From HK1 sp965204915 (GTDB lineage Bacteria > Pseudomonadota > Gammaproteobacteria > HK1): a stretch of 64,000 nt of DNA. A program made the position numbers and the translations under genes. Location of the stretch: NCBI GenBank assembly GCA_965204915.1, contig OZ242023.1, positions 3,534,001 through 3,598,000 on the forward strand, written 5' to 3'. The notes under the pieces were generated by a model. The model worked only from the letters and a program-made list of their open reading frames with translations, was not told where the DNA came from and did not search any database. This document shows, one piece after another, positions 18,019 through 26,768 of the stretch (positions are counted from its first letter, which is position 1; every line of letters begins with the position of its first letter).

Positions 18019-18049
18019 AAAAGGGCCGTCCACCTTCCGGCGGCGGCCC
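18019..18049 (-). terminator. trp attenuator terminator
   Basis: On the minus strand a GC-rich stem begins GGGCCGCCGCC and returns as GGTGGACGGCCC, followed by TTTTCTTC. It lies between the leader peptide stop and the trpE(G) start, as required for ribosome-controlled attenuation. Confidence 0.8.
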
Positions 18050-18087
18050 TCGATGCGAAATGCGCGCGCGAAACGATGGCCGCCCGA

Positions 18088-18132
18088 TCAGCCGGGCCAC
18101 CACCAGCGATTCGAGAGACGTTGCGCACGCAT
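18088..18132 (-). CDS. trpL: trp leader peptide
   Basis: A 14-codon open reading frame encodes MRAQRLSNRWWWPG, with three consecutive tryptophan codons just before the end. Its stop is about 38 bases before the terminator stem. When tryptophan is scarce the ribosome should stall at the Trp codons and prevent terminator formation. The same layout precedes trpE(G) in Rhizobiales, where the terminated leader RNA and peptide also act in trans. Too short for automatic gene callers. Confidence 0.9.
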   Translation of the reverse strand: MRAQRLSNRWWWPG

Positions 18133-18245
18133 GAGGGCAAGCTTGGCAGCGTGCGGTCGTGGAGTCAACGTGCGTTCATATCCGAGCCAAGGGAGCCGCC
18201 CCGGCCCCGCCACGGGTCCGGGGCAGGCGGCTCCGAAGGCTCGGG

Positions 18246-18737
18246 TCAAGGTCCTCGAACCCCGACGTCACGCACCGAGCGGCCTGCCTCCTCCGGAACG
18301 CCGAGCGCCGCATGCTCCGCCGCGACCTGCGCGAGACGGTGGGCAAGGTCGCCGGGGAACGGGCGGGTGCGCGCCCCGTCCTCGCCCTGGACGACGTGCA
18401 GCATCATCACGTCCATGGTGGCCGCGGAGTAGTCTTCGTCGCTGGCGAACAGGCGGTGGAAGACCCGCAACCGCTTGGCGTCGACGCCGAGGACGAGGCT
18501 CTCGACGTGCAGTCGCTGCCCCAGGGTGAGCTCCCGCGTCCACGTGAGATGGGCTTCCACCGAGTAGAGGGTGCCGCCGGTGCGGGCCCGGTACCGCGGA
18601 TCCATGCCGAGGTGATCCTGCACCCGCCAGCTCGCCTCGCCGAACGCCACTGCATAGTAGCCGTCGTTCATGTGCCGGTTGGCATCGACCCATCCCGCGA
18701 GCACCTCGCCTTCCCACAGCTTCAATGGGCCGGCCAT
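18246..18737 (-). CDS. Hotdog-fold acyl-CoA thioesterase
   Basis: A 163-residue hotdog-fold protein with DANRHMNDGYYAVAFGEASW near the N-terminus and TLYSVEAHLTWTRELTLGQR in the middle. It resembles the 4HBT-type thioesterases found alone or fused in carnitine/betaine degradation loci. It would hydrolyse a small acyl-CoA in the cytoplasm. The start at 18737 lies 2 bases beyond the leuA stop (18739), so the two are co-transcribed; ATG 18770 is an alternative. Confidence 0.75.
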   Translation of the reverse strand: MAGPLKLWEGEVLAGWVDANRHMNDGYYAVAFGEASWRVQDHLGMDPRYRARTGGTLYSVEAHLTWTRELTLGQRLHVESLVLGVDAKRLRVFHRLFASDEDYSAATMDVMMLHVVQGEDGARTRPFPGDLAHRLAQVAAEHAALGVPEEAGRSVRDVGVRGP

Positions 18738-18738
18738 G

Positions 18739-20433
18739 TCACCGGCCCCGGTCGGGACCGTCCCTGGCAAGGTGGCGGTTCACCGCGCACAGGAGCGCGC
18801 GCAACGACGCGTTCGTGATGTTGGGATGCACCCCCACCCCGAACAGCGTGTCACCGGACTCTCCGGCGATCTCGATGTAGGCGATGGCCGTCGCGTCGGC
18901 GCCGCGCCCGAGCGCGTGCTCGTGGTAGTCCTTGACCGATATCTTCACCCCGCAGTCGGATTCGAGCGCGTCCACGAAGGCGGCGATGGGTCCGTTGCCC
19001 CTGCCCACGATGGTGAGCTCCTCGTCGTGGCGGCGGATGGTCGCGGTGAGCTTCCGGCGTTCCGATGCATGGGTGTCCGGCACCGACCAGTGCTCGACGA
19101 ACCGGTAGGGGCCGTCCTCGCGCAGGTACTCCGATTCGAAGAGCTTCCAGATGTCCTCGGAGCTGATCTCGGTGCCGCTCTGGTCGGTGACGTCCTGCAC
19201 GAGGCGGCTGAACTCGATCTGGAGGCTGCGCGGCAGGTCGATGCCGTGGTCGGCCTTGAGGAGATAGGCGACCCCGCCCTTCCCGGACTGGCTGTTGACC
19301 CGGATGATCGCCTCGTAGTCGCGCCCCACGTCCTGCGGGTCGACCGGCAGGTAGGGGACTTCCCAGAGGCCGGAGTTGCTTCGCTCCATCGCGTTCATGC
19401 CCTTCTTGATCGCATCCTGGTGCGACCCCGAGAACGCGGTGTAGACGAGCTCGCCCGCCCACGGGTGCCGGGGGTGGACCGGAAGCTGGTTGCAGAACTC
19501 CGCTACGCCCTTCAGGCGGTCGATGTCGGAGAGGTCGAGCCGGGGATCGATCCCCTGGGTGAACAGGTTCATCGCGAGGTTGACCACGTCCACGTTGCCG
19601 GTGCGCTCGCCGTTGCCGAACAGCGTGCCCTCCACCCGATCCGCTCCGGCCATCACCGCCAGCTCCGCCGCCGCCACCCCGGTGCCCCGGTCGTTGTGGG
19701 GATGGAGGCTGATGACGCAGCGCTCGCGGTACCGGAAGTTGCGGATGAACCACTCGATCTGGTCCGCATACACGTTGGGGGTCGCCATCTCCACCGTCGC
19801 GGGGAGGTTGATGATCGCCTTCTTCTCCGGCGTCGGCTCCCATACGTCGCAGACCGCCTCGCAGACCGAGACCGCGAAGTCGAGCTCGGTGCCGGTGAAG
19901 CTCTCCGGCGAGTACTGGTACACGATCTCGGAGTCGTTCATGCCCTCGGCGAGCTCGCGCACGAGGCGGGCGCCGCTGACCGCGATGTCGGTGATGCCGT
20001 TCCGGTCGAGGCCGAACACCACCCGGCGCTGCAAGGTGGAGGTCGAGTTGTAGAGGTGGAGGATCGCGCGCCGGCAGCCCGCGAGGCTCTCGAAGGTGCG
20101 CCGGATCAGGGGCTCCCGGGCCTGGGTGAGCACCTGGATGGTCACGTCCTCGGGGATGCGGTCCTCTTCGATGAGCTTGCGCACGAAGTCGAAGTCGGTC
20201 ATCGAGGCTGCCGGGAAGCCGACCTCGATCTCCTTGAAGCCCATGCCGGCGAGGGTTTCGAACATGTGCAGCTTGCGCCGGCCGTCCATCGGGTCGATGA
20301 GCGCCTGGTTGCCGTCGCGGAGATCGACGCTGCACCACACCGGGGCGCGGGTGATGGCGCGGCTCGGCCACCGCCGGTCCGGCAGGTCGATCGGCTGGAA
20401 CGGCTGGTACTTCCCGGTCGGCATCCTGTTCAT
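18739..20433 (-). CDS. leuA: 2-isopropylmalate synthase
   Basis: A 564-residue LeuA of the longer (yeast/actinobacterial-like) subclass. Signatures are WCSVDLRDGNQALIDPM at the N-terminus, the metal-site SLHPHNDRGTGVAAAE, GTLFGNGERTGNVDVV, and a C-terminal leucine-sensing regulatory domain (about 430-564). It condenses acetyl-CoA with 2-oxoisovalerate, the first committed step of leucine synthesis. The start follows the family (MNRMPTGKYQPFQPIDLPDR). No leucine-rich leader peptide is visible upstream, unlike trp. Confidence 0.95.
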   Translation of the reverse strand: MNRMPTGKYQPFQPIDLPDRRWPSRAITRAPVWCSVDLRDGNQALIDPMDGRRKLHMFETLAGMGFKEIEVGFPAASMTDFDFVRKLIEEDRIPEDVTIQVLTQAREPLIRRTFESLAGCRRAILHLYNSTSTLQRRVVFGLDRNGITDIAVSGARLVRELAEGMNDSEIVYQYSPESFTGTELDFAVSVCEAVCDVWEPTPEKKAIINLPATVEMATPNVYADQIEWFIRNFRYRERCVISLHPHNDRGTGVAAAELAVMAGADRVEGTLFGNGERTGNVDVVNLAMNLFTQGIDPRLDLSDIDRLKGVAEFCNQLPVHPRHPWAGELVYTAFSGSHQDAIKKGMNAMERSNSGLWEVPYLPVDPQDVGRDYEAIIRVNSQSGKGGVAYLLKADHGIDLPRSLQIEFSRLVQDVTDQSGTEISSEDIWKLFESEYLREDGPYRFVEHWSVPDTHASERRKLTATIRRHDEELTIVGRGNGPIAAFVDALESDCGVKISVKDYHEHALGRGADATAIAYIEIAGESGDTLFGVGVHPNITNASLRALLCAVNRHLARDGPDRGR

Positions 20434-20537
20434 GGGGTCACGTGCTCGAAATGATGATTTCCGCGTGCCGCGGTGCGGTCCGCGAGTGTAAACGACACGG
20501 GCGCGCGGGGGCAGACCGGCGATACGATCATCCTCCG

Positions 20538-20566
20538 TTGAGAGAACCCCGGACATGGGCTAGGGT
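20538..20566 (+). promoter_or_regulatory. Candidate promoter for ydcH-like gene
   Basis: TTGAGA, 17 bases, TAGGGT, located 79 bases before the start codon at 20646. The -10 element is weak. Confidence 0.3.
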
Positions 20567-20645
20567 ACGCCCGATGCGCCCCGCCGGTGCGAGGTGCTCG
20601 CGGAAGGAGAGTTCACGTCCCACAACGACCCCCTCGGGAGATTCA

Positions 20646-20870
20646 ATGTTCGAGTACGATCAGGACATCGTCGAGATCCTTCTCGGCGACAACGAGCGGT
20701 TCCAGGCACTCTACAAGCAGCACAACGAGCTCAAGGCGAAGGTGCGCGACGCCGAGATCGGAGTATTGCCGCTCGACGACGTGAGCCTCGGCACGATGAA
20801 GAAGGAGAAGCTCCTCGCCAAGGACAAGATGGCCGCGATGATCGAGCAGTACCGGCGATCGCACGCCTGA
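20646..20870 (+). CDS. YdcH family protein (DUF465)
   Basis: A 74-residue, highly charged helical protein. The stretch RFQALYKQHNELKAKVRDAE followed by KKEKLLAKDKMAAMIEQYRR is the DUF465/YdcH pattern. Length and composition are typical. The family is widespread in Pseudomonadota and has no established function. It is a stand-alone gene between leuA (divergent) and alaX. Confidence 0.9.
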   Translation: MFEYDQDIVEILLGDNERFQALYKQHNELKAKVRDAEIGVLPLDDVSLGTMKKEKLLAKDKMAAMIEQYRRSHA

Positions 20871-21088
20871 GCGATCGCACGCGCCGTTCCGGCGATGGCG
20901 GCGTGTGCTCGAAGGCCCCGCGGATCACCGGGTGGCCGTGGGGTCGTTCCCCTCCTTGCCGCCGCCGGACGGCGTTTCGCAACCGGACGCACGCCCGGTG
21001 CGGAGCGGATGCGCCGGGTCGAGGGGTGACGGGACGGTCAGCGCGGTGCGCGGACAAGCGCGCGGCAATCGACACGGAGCCGACGACG

Positions 21089-21799
21089 ATGACCGAGGAA
21101 GTGTTCAGGCAGGATGCATACGCCCAATCTTGCGAAGCCCGCGTCATTGCGGTGGATGACGCGGGAGTCCGTCTCGACCGGACCGTCTTCTACCCGCTCG
21201 GAGGCGGGCAGCCGGGAGACCGCGGCGAGCTGGTCTTCGGCGACGGAACCGCCATCCGGATCGTCGATACCCGCAAGGGCGAGGCCGCAGGCGAGATCGT
21301 GCACGTTCCGGAGACTCCGGCCGATCCGGGGGTGGCCGGCTCGCAGGTGACGGCCCGCATCGACTGGGACCGGCGGCACCGGCTGATGCGGATCCATACG
21401 TGCATGCATCTTCTGTGCTCGCTCATCTCCGCCCCGGTGACCGGCGGCTCCATTCGGGACGGGAGCGGCCGTCTCGACTTCGACCTTCCCGAGAGCACAC
21501 TGGACAAGGAAGACCTCACCGTGCGGCTCAATCGGCTCGTGGCCGAGGATCATCCCGTGAGTCCGCGCTGGATCACCGAGGAAGAGCTCGATGCGAACCC
21601 CTCGCTGGTGCGCACGATGTCGGTCGCGCCGCCCCGCGGCCGGGGTCGGGTGCGGGTGCTCGAGATCGAGGGCGTGGATTTGCAGCCCTGTGGCGGCACC
21701 CACGTGGCCTCGACCGGCGAGATCGGGCGGGTGCGGGTGACGAAGATCGAGAAGAAAGGCCGGCAGAACCGCCGGGTGAACGTCGCCTTCGACGGCTGA
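21089..21799 (+). CDS. alaX: Alanyl-tRNA editing protein AlaX
   Basis: A 236-residue stand-alone editing domain related to the AlaRS C-terminus. Zinc-site residues are H103 and H107 (HTCMH) and C201 and H205 (CGGTH). It has the DRTVFYPLGGGQPGDRG signature. It hydrolyses mischarged Ser- or Gly-tRNA(Ala). The start is placed at MTEEVFRQDAY; upstream in-frame codons have no matching sequence. Length fits the short/medium AlaX class. Confidence 0.93.
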   Translation: MTEEVFRQDAYAQSCEARVIAVDDAGVRLDRTVFYPLGGGQPGDRGELVFGDGTAIRIVDTRKGEAAGEIVHVPETPADPGVAGSQVTARIDWDRRHRLMRIHTCMHLLCSLISAPVTGGSIRDGSGRLDFDLPESTLDKEDLTVRLNRLVAEDHPVSPRWITEEELDANPSLVRTMSVAPPRGRGRVRVLEIEGVDLQPCGGTHVASTGEIGRVRVTKIEKKGRQNRRVNVAFDG

Positions 21800-22106
21800 C
21801 GCCTGACCCGTGACCTCGGCCGGGGCGAGCAGGTCGGCCCGGCCGGGCGTGTACACCTCAGCCCCTTCACCAGGCCGGGCCGTCTCGGAGCCGATCTCCC
21901 GGAACGGCCCGCCGCGGTCGAAGGGCGTGCGGGGCCGCGTGGACGTCGCCCGGCTTGCGCTCGTTTCACGCCGCGACCGGAAGCCCCGCCCGGACGAGCC
22001 GGGCCGCCCTTGCAATCCGCATTTGCAAATTCCCGCATTTGCAAATTCGTTGTGATGGAACGGGCGGCGAATCCGGGCGAGCTTGGCCCCCCCTTGCAGC
22101 CCCGGA
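21800..22106. other. Intergenic region with tandem palindromes
   Basis: A 307-bp gap between convergent genes. It holds two copies of the palindrome ATTTGCAAAT (22021-22030 and 22037-22046), 16 bp apart, in an otherwise GC-rich stretch. They could be a protein-binding site or a remnant. No gene is supported; a minus-strand open stretch here looks protein-like but matches no family I recognise. Confidence 0.4.
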
Positions 22107-22826
22107 TCAGCCCCCGAGCAGCAGATCCTTCGCCGCGTTGAGCTTCGCCGCGAGATAGTCCGAGCCGCCGCGGTCGGGATGCAGCCGCTGGATGAGGCGC
22201 CGGTGCGCCTCGACGATCTCCTCCCGCGTCGCCTCCGGCCCGAGCCCCAGCACCGCCCGCGCTTCGCTCTCGCTCATCTCGCCCGAAGACGCGCCGGGCG
22301 GTGGACCGCGGCTCTCCCGCCAATCCTCGTGGATGCGGTCGAGGTACGCCTCCAGCACCGCGACGGATTGGCGGTCGGTCCGGCACTCGTCGAGCAGGGC
22401 GAGGAGGTCTTCGAGGCCGAGCTCGCGAAGCGCGCACCCCTCGTACCTGCCCCGGAGCACGGCGCCGTCCATCTCCCCGGTGTCGTGGTCGAGCCGCATA
22501 TGCAGGAATGCGGTCTCGACCTCCGAGGTCCGGCCCGGGGTGGGACCCGGGGAAGCGCCGGCCTTCATGCGGCTGGTGAACGCCCGGATGGTGTTGAAGG
22601 TCTGGAACAGCCCGACCGCGCGGTACGCAAGAGGCACCAAGGCGGCCAGACCGGCGAACAGGGGATGCAGCTTGCCGGTGATCAGCGCGAAGAACAGGAG
22701 GATTCCGCCCCCGATCAGCAGCGCGCGGTTGCGGACCCGCTTCTGCTTCGCCTTGGGGACGCGCTTGTACCAGCTTATGAAGAACAGCACCGCGATCAGG
22801 GCGGCGAGCAGCAGGAGCGGGTGCAT
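22107..22826 (-). CDS. Membrane-anchored J-domain protein
   Basis: A 239-residue protein with two N-terminal hydrophobic segments (about 3-20 and 33-72) and a C-terminal J-domain (about 180-239) that contains the diagnostic HPD motif (LIQRLHPDRGGSDYLAAKLN). J-domain proteins deliver substrates to DnaK and stimulate its ATPase. The layout resembles DjlA/TIM14-like cochaperones tethered to the inner membrane. The first ~27 codons are partly duplicated upstream (22833-22916). The VWA gene directly upstream is co-oriented. Confidence 0.88.
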   Translation of the reverse strand: MHPLLLLAALIAVLFFISWYKRVPKAKQKRVRNRALLIGGGILLFFALITGKLHPLFAGLAALVPLAYRAVGLFQTFNTIRAFTSRMKAGASPGPTPGRTSEVETAFLHMRLDHDTGEMDGAVLRGRYEGCALRELGLEDLLALLDECRTDRQSVAVLEAYLDRIHEDWRESRGPPPGASSGEMSESEARAVLGLGPEATREEIVEAHRRLIQRLHPDRGGSDYLAAKLNAAKDLLLGG

Positions 22827-22832
22827 GAGTCG

Positions 22833-22916
22833 CTATTTCGCCTTGGGGACGCGCTCGTACCGGCTGATGAAGAACGGCGCCGCGGCCGGGGCGGCGAACG
22901 GCGGGAGTGGGCACAT
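22833..22916 (-). pseudogene. Duplicated start of the J-domain gene
   Basis: The 82 bases around the start of the J-domain gene are repeated 90 bp upstream at about 80% identity. The copy keeps an ATG (22916) and the frame, reads 27 codons with FFISRYERVPKAK matching FFISWYKRVPKAK of the true gene, then hits a stop. Either a decayed tandem duplication or a small upstream ORF that affects translation of the gene behind it. Confidence 0.7.
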
Positions 22917-22922
22917 GTCCGG

Positions 22923-23639
22923 CTATCCGCGCCGGCCGAGCGAATGCGTGAGACGCTTGATCGTACCGCCTTCGCGCCGGCCGAGATCCTCCAGCGCCTC
23001 GCGGCCTCCCGCCGCGTAGACCGCGACGGCGCGCAGGAGGTCGCGCAGCTCCGCCGCGCTGGATGCATCGAAGCGGCAATACGCCCCCCCGGTCAGGGTG
23101 GCGATCTCCCGGAAGGCACGTCCGGCCACGGGGTCGTGGCCTTCCTGGAACACGAACACCGGGACGGCCAGCAGGCGCAGGGGACCGGCCGCCGCGCACA
23201 GCCGATCGACGTCCTCCTCGACGCAGTCGCCGACGAAGACCACCGCGTTCACTCGCGCGCGCTCGGCCTCGGCCTTCGCATGGCGCAGCACGCGCTCGAT
23301 CTGGGTGATGCCCGCGGCGCAACGCACCGCGCTCATGTGGCGCAGGAGCGAGTCCGAATTCGTGAGCCAGGGCGTCGCCTCGAAGCCCATGAAGCCGCCG
23401 TAGTGGCAAAGCTGCACCGACAGCCCACCGGCCTGCGCCGCCTCGGTGAACATCTCGCTCTGGATCCGGCAGGCGCGATCCCAGGCCGGCTCGCGGCTCG
23501 CGGTCGCGTCCATCGCGAACAGCAGGCGGCCCCGGGTCTTCGTCCGCTTGGCCGGCGTGACCGCCGTCACGTTGCGCAGGAACGCATCGACCTCGGCCGA
23601 AGTCGACCGCGTCGGAAGCTTGTTGCGGTCTCCGGTCAT
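22923..23639 (-). CDS. VWA domain protein
   Basis: A 238-residue protein made of one von Willebrand A domain. The MIDAS-like loop reads FAMDATASREPAWDRA, with VNAVVFVGDCVEEDVDRLC as the next strand. VWA domains bind partner proteins in a metal-dependent way. The gene stops 7 bases before the duplicated J-domain start, so it is probably co-transcribed with the cochaperone gene. The exact role is unknown. Start chosen at MTGDRNKLPTRSTSAEVDAF. Confidence 0.85.
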   Translation of the reverse strand: MTGDRNKLPTRSTSAEVDAFLRNVTAVTPAKRTKTRGRLLFAMDATASREPAWDRACRIQSEMFTEAAQAGGLSVQLCHYGGFMGFEATPWLTNSDSLLRHMSAVRCAAGITQIERVLRHAKAEAERARVNAVVFVGDCVEEDVDRLCAAAGPLRLLAVPVFVFQEGHDPVAGRAFREIATLTGGAYCRFDASSAAELRDLLRAVAVYAAGGREALEDLGRREGGTIKRLTHSLGRRG

Positions 23640-23850
23640 CGGTGGCCGGTCATCCGGGCGTGCGGCTTCAGGCGGCAGGCAATCATAGCACCCGCTCCGG
23701 CAAGGGCCGGTCCGCGCCGGATCGGCGGATCGGAGCCACCGCGGCCAGCCTCCGCGTCGCCGCCACGCCGCCGTCGTCGGTGAAGTCCGGGGAGGCTGGC
23801 CTGGCCGGCGCCCCGGGACGTGCGATGTGTTGAGCGTCCGCGATACGTCT
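23624..23850. repeat. Third copy of the maeB upstream region
   Basis: This stretch, starting inside the VWA start region (TGCGGTCTCCGGTCATC), matches about 36747-36950 upstream of intact maeB, and its later part matches 27256-27330 upstream of the truncated copy. The -10 box TACAAT of those copies is GCAACC here. The 3' side does not continue into maeB. The 23851-24081 remainder holds no gene. Confidence 0.75.
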
Positions 23851-24081
23851 GCAACCGCCGCCGGCGAAGCCGGATGCCGCGGGCGAAACCGAGCGCCCGA
23901 TCGGCTTTCCAGGGGCGCTCTCGCGTAGTGCCGCAGACACACCGCCGTCCTTGATCCGCCCCGGTTCTTCGGCGGGTTCACCACGCCTCCGAGTCGCTGA
24001 GAGGCGCCATGAGGCGAAGGGTTGACCGGGATCCTGCGAAGTCCGATCCTTCGGCTCTCTCCACCGCCACGGGAGGACCTC

Positions 24082-25185
24082 ATGGCCAGCACCGACCTCA
24101 CCAAAGCCGGGGCCGCCGGCACGCCGCAGCACCCGTGCCGGCGCAACCCGCTGTTGGACCATCCGCCGTCCTCCGAGCTGGCGTTCCCCGGCTGCAAGCC
24201 CATCCACCTTCCGCGCGAGAAGCTCGAACTCTACGACGGGCGGCTGGAGTTCTGGGACGGGGCCACCGAAACCGCCTGGGTCTGCGAGCCGAACAGCCCC
24301 TACCACGAGAAGCCTGGGGGCGCGTTGCCGGGCCTGGTGGAACGCATCGCCCAGGTGCGGGGCTCGCCCATCACCTGCTACGGCTCGATGGATCTGATGG
24401 TGCGCAACGAGCTGGGCAGGCCGTGGCGCATCCTGCAGGCGGACCAGTCGGTGTACCTGCACCCCGGGCGGGCGCGGCTGCCGGGGGCGGTGGCGATGGA
24501 GTGGGGGGAGCATGATTTCCCGGACGTGGTGCTGGAGGTGGACCACACGACGGACGTGTACCGGGGGAAGCTGCGTTTGTACGAGGCGTGGGGGTTCCCG
24601 GAGGTGTGGGTGGAGGTGCCGAACTACCGTGCGGTGAGCCGGCCGAAGCGCCGTCGTGCGGGGCTGACGATCCACGTGCTGGAAGGGGGCGTATACCGGG
24701 AGTCGGCGGAGAGTCGGGCGTTTCCGGGTTGGAGTGCGGAGGAGGCGCACGTGTCGTTCAACGAGCGGGTGCGTTCGGCGGAGACGTGCGCGGTGCTGGA
24801 GCGGGTGGGCAGGGCGTTGGGTGCGGGTGAGGGGACGGGGCCGGACGACGATCCGATGCTGCGTTCGCTGCGCGTCCAGAGCCGTGAGGAAGGCGAGATA
24901 GTGGGCAAGGTGTTGGGCAGGATGGAAGGCTTGGTAGAGGGCGAGCGCAAAGGCTTGGCGGAGGGCGAGCGCAAGGGTCAGGCGGCGACTCTGGCGAAGA
25001 TGGCGTACCGGATGCTGCGCTCGCGGGGAGTCGAGGTTTCGCCGGAGTTTCCGGCGGACCCGGTGTTCGCCGCCTCGTCGGTGGACGCGGTGTTCGAGGC
25101 GGCGTCGGTCTGCAAGGACGAGCCAGGGTTCCTTGCCGCACTGCGCATGACGCGCAACCCTGGCGGTGCGGGCGGAACAAGCTGA
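24082..25185 (+). CDS. Uma2-family protein (DUF820), large form
   Basis: A 367-residue protein with a Uma2 PD-(D/E)XK-fold domain (about 40-220): DYPDVVLEVDHTTDV-type sequence appears as HDFPDVVLEVDHTTDVYRGK followed by YEAWGFPEVWVEVPN. It continues into a Gly-Glu-Arg repeat (LVEGERKGLAEGERKGQ) and a helical tail. Uma2 proteins are nuclease-fold proteins common in cyanobacteria and other mobile-rich genomes; their role is not established. The start has a strong GGGAGGA site. Confidence 0.8.
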   Translation: MASTDLTKAGAAGTPQHPCRRNPLLDHPPSSELAFPGCKPIHLPREKLELYDGRLEFWDGATETAWVCEPNSPYHEKPGGALPGLVERIAQVRGSPITCYGSMDLMVRNELGRPWRILQADQSVYLHPGRARLPGAVAMEWGEHDFPDVVLEVDHTTDVYRGKLRLYEAWGFPEVWVEVPNYRAVSRPKRRRAGLTIHVLEGGVYRESAESRAFPGWSAEEAHVSFNERVRSAETCAVLERVGRALGAGEGTGPDDDPMLRSLRVQSREEGEIVGKVLGRMEGLVEGERKGLAEGERKGQAATLAKMAYRMLRSRGVEVSPEFPADPVFAASSVDAVFEAASVCKDEPGFLAALRMTRNPGGAGGTS

Positions 25186-25457
25186 TGGCCTGCACGACGG
25201 CTTCCGCGCAGCCTCCCATGCTTCGTTCCTTCCCGCCCGTCAGCTAACCGGCCGTTCCTGTCGCGCGCGTCTTCCGGGTCGGCCCCCTGGACCGTCCCCG
25301 CCCCCTCCGGTGTGTCCGATGTGATGTATTGACATACCCTCCGAGTTCAAGGGAGGGTGGCGGGCAGGCGGGTATGGCAGGATCGGAGCGTCGCCAAGGG
25401 CTCGGAGAGCCGGTGTTTCGGTGGGAACACGGCATCGGATAGCACGCGGAAGCCGTC

Positions 25458-26768
25458 ATGCATTCCCTGATCGATTTCAAGAATTTCGCGCGCGCGGAGA
25501 TCAATCTGTTCGAGCCGCTGACCATCCTGCTCGGCAGGAACGGCTCGGGCAAGACCAATCTGATCGAGGGCGTCGAACTCCTCGCCGCCCTGGCGGGCGG
25601 TACTCCATTCAACGAAATCACCGACATCGGCCGCGGCGGTACGTTCGAAGTACGCGGCGGCTTGCGTTCGTGCCCGCGTTTCGGCACGCAAAGTTTTCGC
25701 CTGCGATTCAACCGGGCTCCCGTCACCTTCGACGGTGAAAAGAATCAAGCCATCGATTATTCGATCGAGATCGCCCTTCATGGAAAGCACGAAATCCGGT
25801 TGTCGTCGGAGAAACTGAAAATCGGGAGTCGTGTCTTTTTCGATGCGAATGGTTCCGGTGGCGAAATACTCGACGTCGGATACGATAATTTCTCACGCGG
25901 CAGAAACCCATCCTGCCAAGTATCCGCGGCGCGCTCCGTTCTTTCTCGTTATGAGGAAATCATCGGTAGCAGCCAAGCACGAAACGCGAAACGGCAGAAA
26001 TCTCCGGCTACGGTCAGAGGTGTGCGGGATTATCTGCGCAGCTCCTATATTTTCGATCCGCAACCGAAGTTGATGCGGGCCTACGAGCGTGTCGATCTCC
26101 AATCTCGATTACTACGCAACGGCGCCAATCTTTCCGCGGTCTTGTTCGCGCTGCAACAAGAAGACGATCCGGAACAACACGCAAAGTTGCAACGCATCAC
26201 GGAGACCATCCGGCAGATTCCGGAGGAACCGTTCTCGGCAATCGACTTCGTCGAAACTTCTCTCGGTGACGTGATGGCGGGATTCGTCCCCGAAAACGGT
26301 GAAGGGACGAACGGCGGGGTTCTGGTCGATGCGCGGCTGTTGTCCGACGGCACCCTGCGAATGCTCGCCGTGGTCACCGCGCTGGAGACGGTCCCCACGG
26401 GTTCACGCATCATCATCGAGGAGTTCGACAACGGCCTGCATCCGAGCCGCGCGAGGCTGCTCGTACAGAAGCTCGATGAAGCCGCGAAGCGGCGCCGGTT
26501 GAACGTGCTCGTCACGACGCACAACCCGGCATTCATGGACGCGCTGGACGAATCGCAGATGAACAACGCCTTGCTGTGCCACCGCGACGAGTCCAGGGGC
26601 GCGTCGCTCGTGACCAGGCTGGAGGATCTGGACGTCGCCGGCACTTTGGCGTTACGCGGCGGTCTGGGCGATTTCGTCACCAGCGGCGCACTCGACAGGC
26701 ATCTCGCGCCGGATTTCGCCGAAAAGCGCGCCCGGACGACCCGCGAGTGGCTGGAATCCCTGTCTTGA
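25458..26768 (+). CDS. AAA15/SMC-like ATPase of an ATPase-PIN pair
   Basis: A 436-residue ABC/SMC-type ATPase. Walker A is GRNGSGKT at residues 26-33, the ABC-like signature is LLSDGTLRMLAVVTAL, and Walker B is IIIEEFDNGLHPSRA, then VTTHNPAFMDAL. It starts with SLIDFKNFARAEINLFEPLT, as in OLD/RloA-like ATPases, but has no TOPRIM domain. The next gene, a PIN-like nuclease, overlaps it by 4 bases. Such ATPase-nuclease pairs are typical of phage defence or toxin modules, which is an inference here. GC content is lower than in the core genes. Confidence 0.82.
   Translation: MHSLIDFKNFARAEINLFEPLTILLGRNGSGKTNLIEGVELLAALAGGTPFNEITDIGRGGTFEVRGGLRSCPRFGTQSFRLRFNRAPVTFDGEKNQAIDYSIEIALHGKHEIRLSSEKLKIGSRVFFDANGSGGEILDVGYDNFSRGRNPSCQVSAARSVLSRYEEIIGSSQARNAKRQKSPATVRGVRDYLRSSYIFDPQPKLMRAYERVDLQSRLLRNGANLSAVLFALQQEDDPEQHAKLQRITETIRQIPEEPFSAIDFVETSLGDVMAGFVPENGEGTNGGVLVDARLLSDGTLRMLAVVTALETVPTGSRIIIEEFDNGLHPSRARLLVQKLDEAAKRRRLNVLVTTHNPAFMDALDESQMNNALLCHRDESRGASLVTRLEDLDVAGTLALRGGLGDFVTSGALDRHLAPDFAEKRARTTREWLESLS

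Noticed and set aside
20434..20556. Leucine leader peptide before leuA
   Set aside because: No run of leucine codons and no terminator were found, in contrast with the trp leader.
21800..22106. Minus-strand gene between alaX and the J-domain gene
   Set aside because: An open stretch with phrases such as VYTPGRADLLAPAEV looks protein-like but has no start, no ribosome site and no family I recognise.
25328..25357. Promoter for the ATPase-PIN pair
   Set aside because: TTGACA is present at 25328, but no acceptable -10 element follows at 15-19 bases, so it is not listed.
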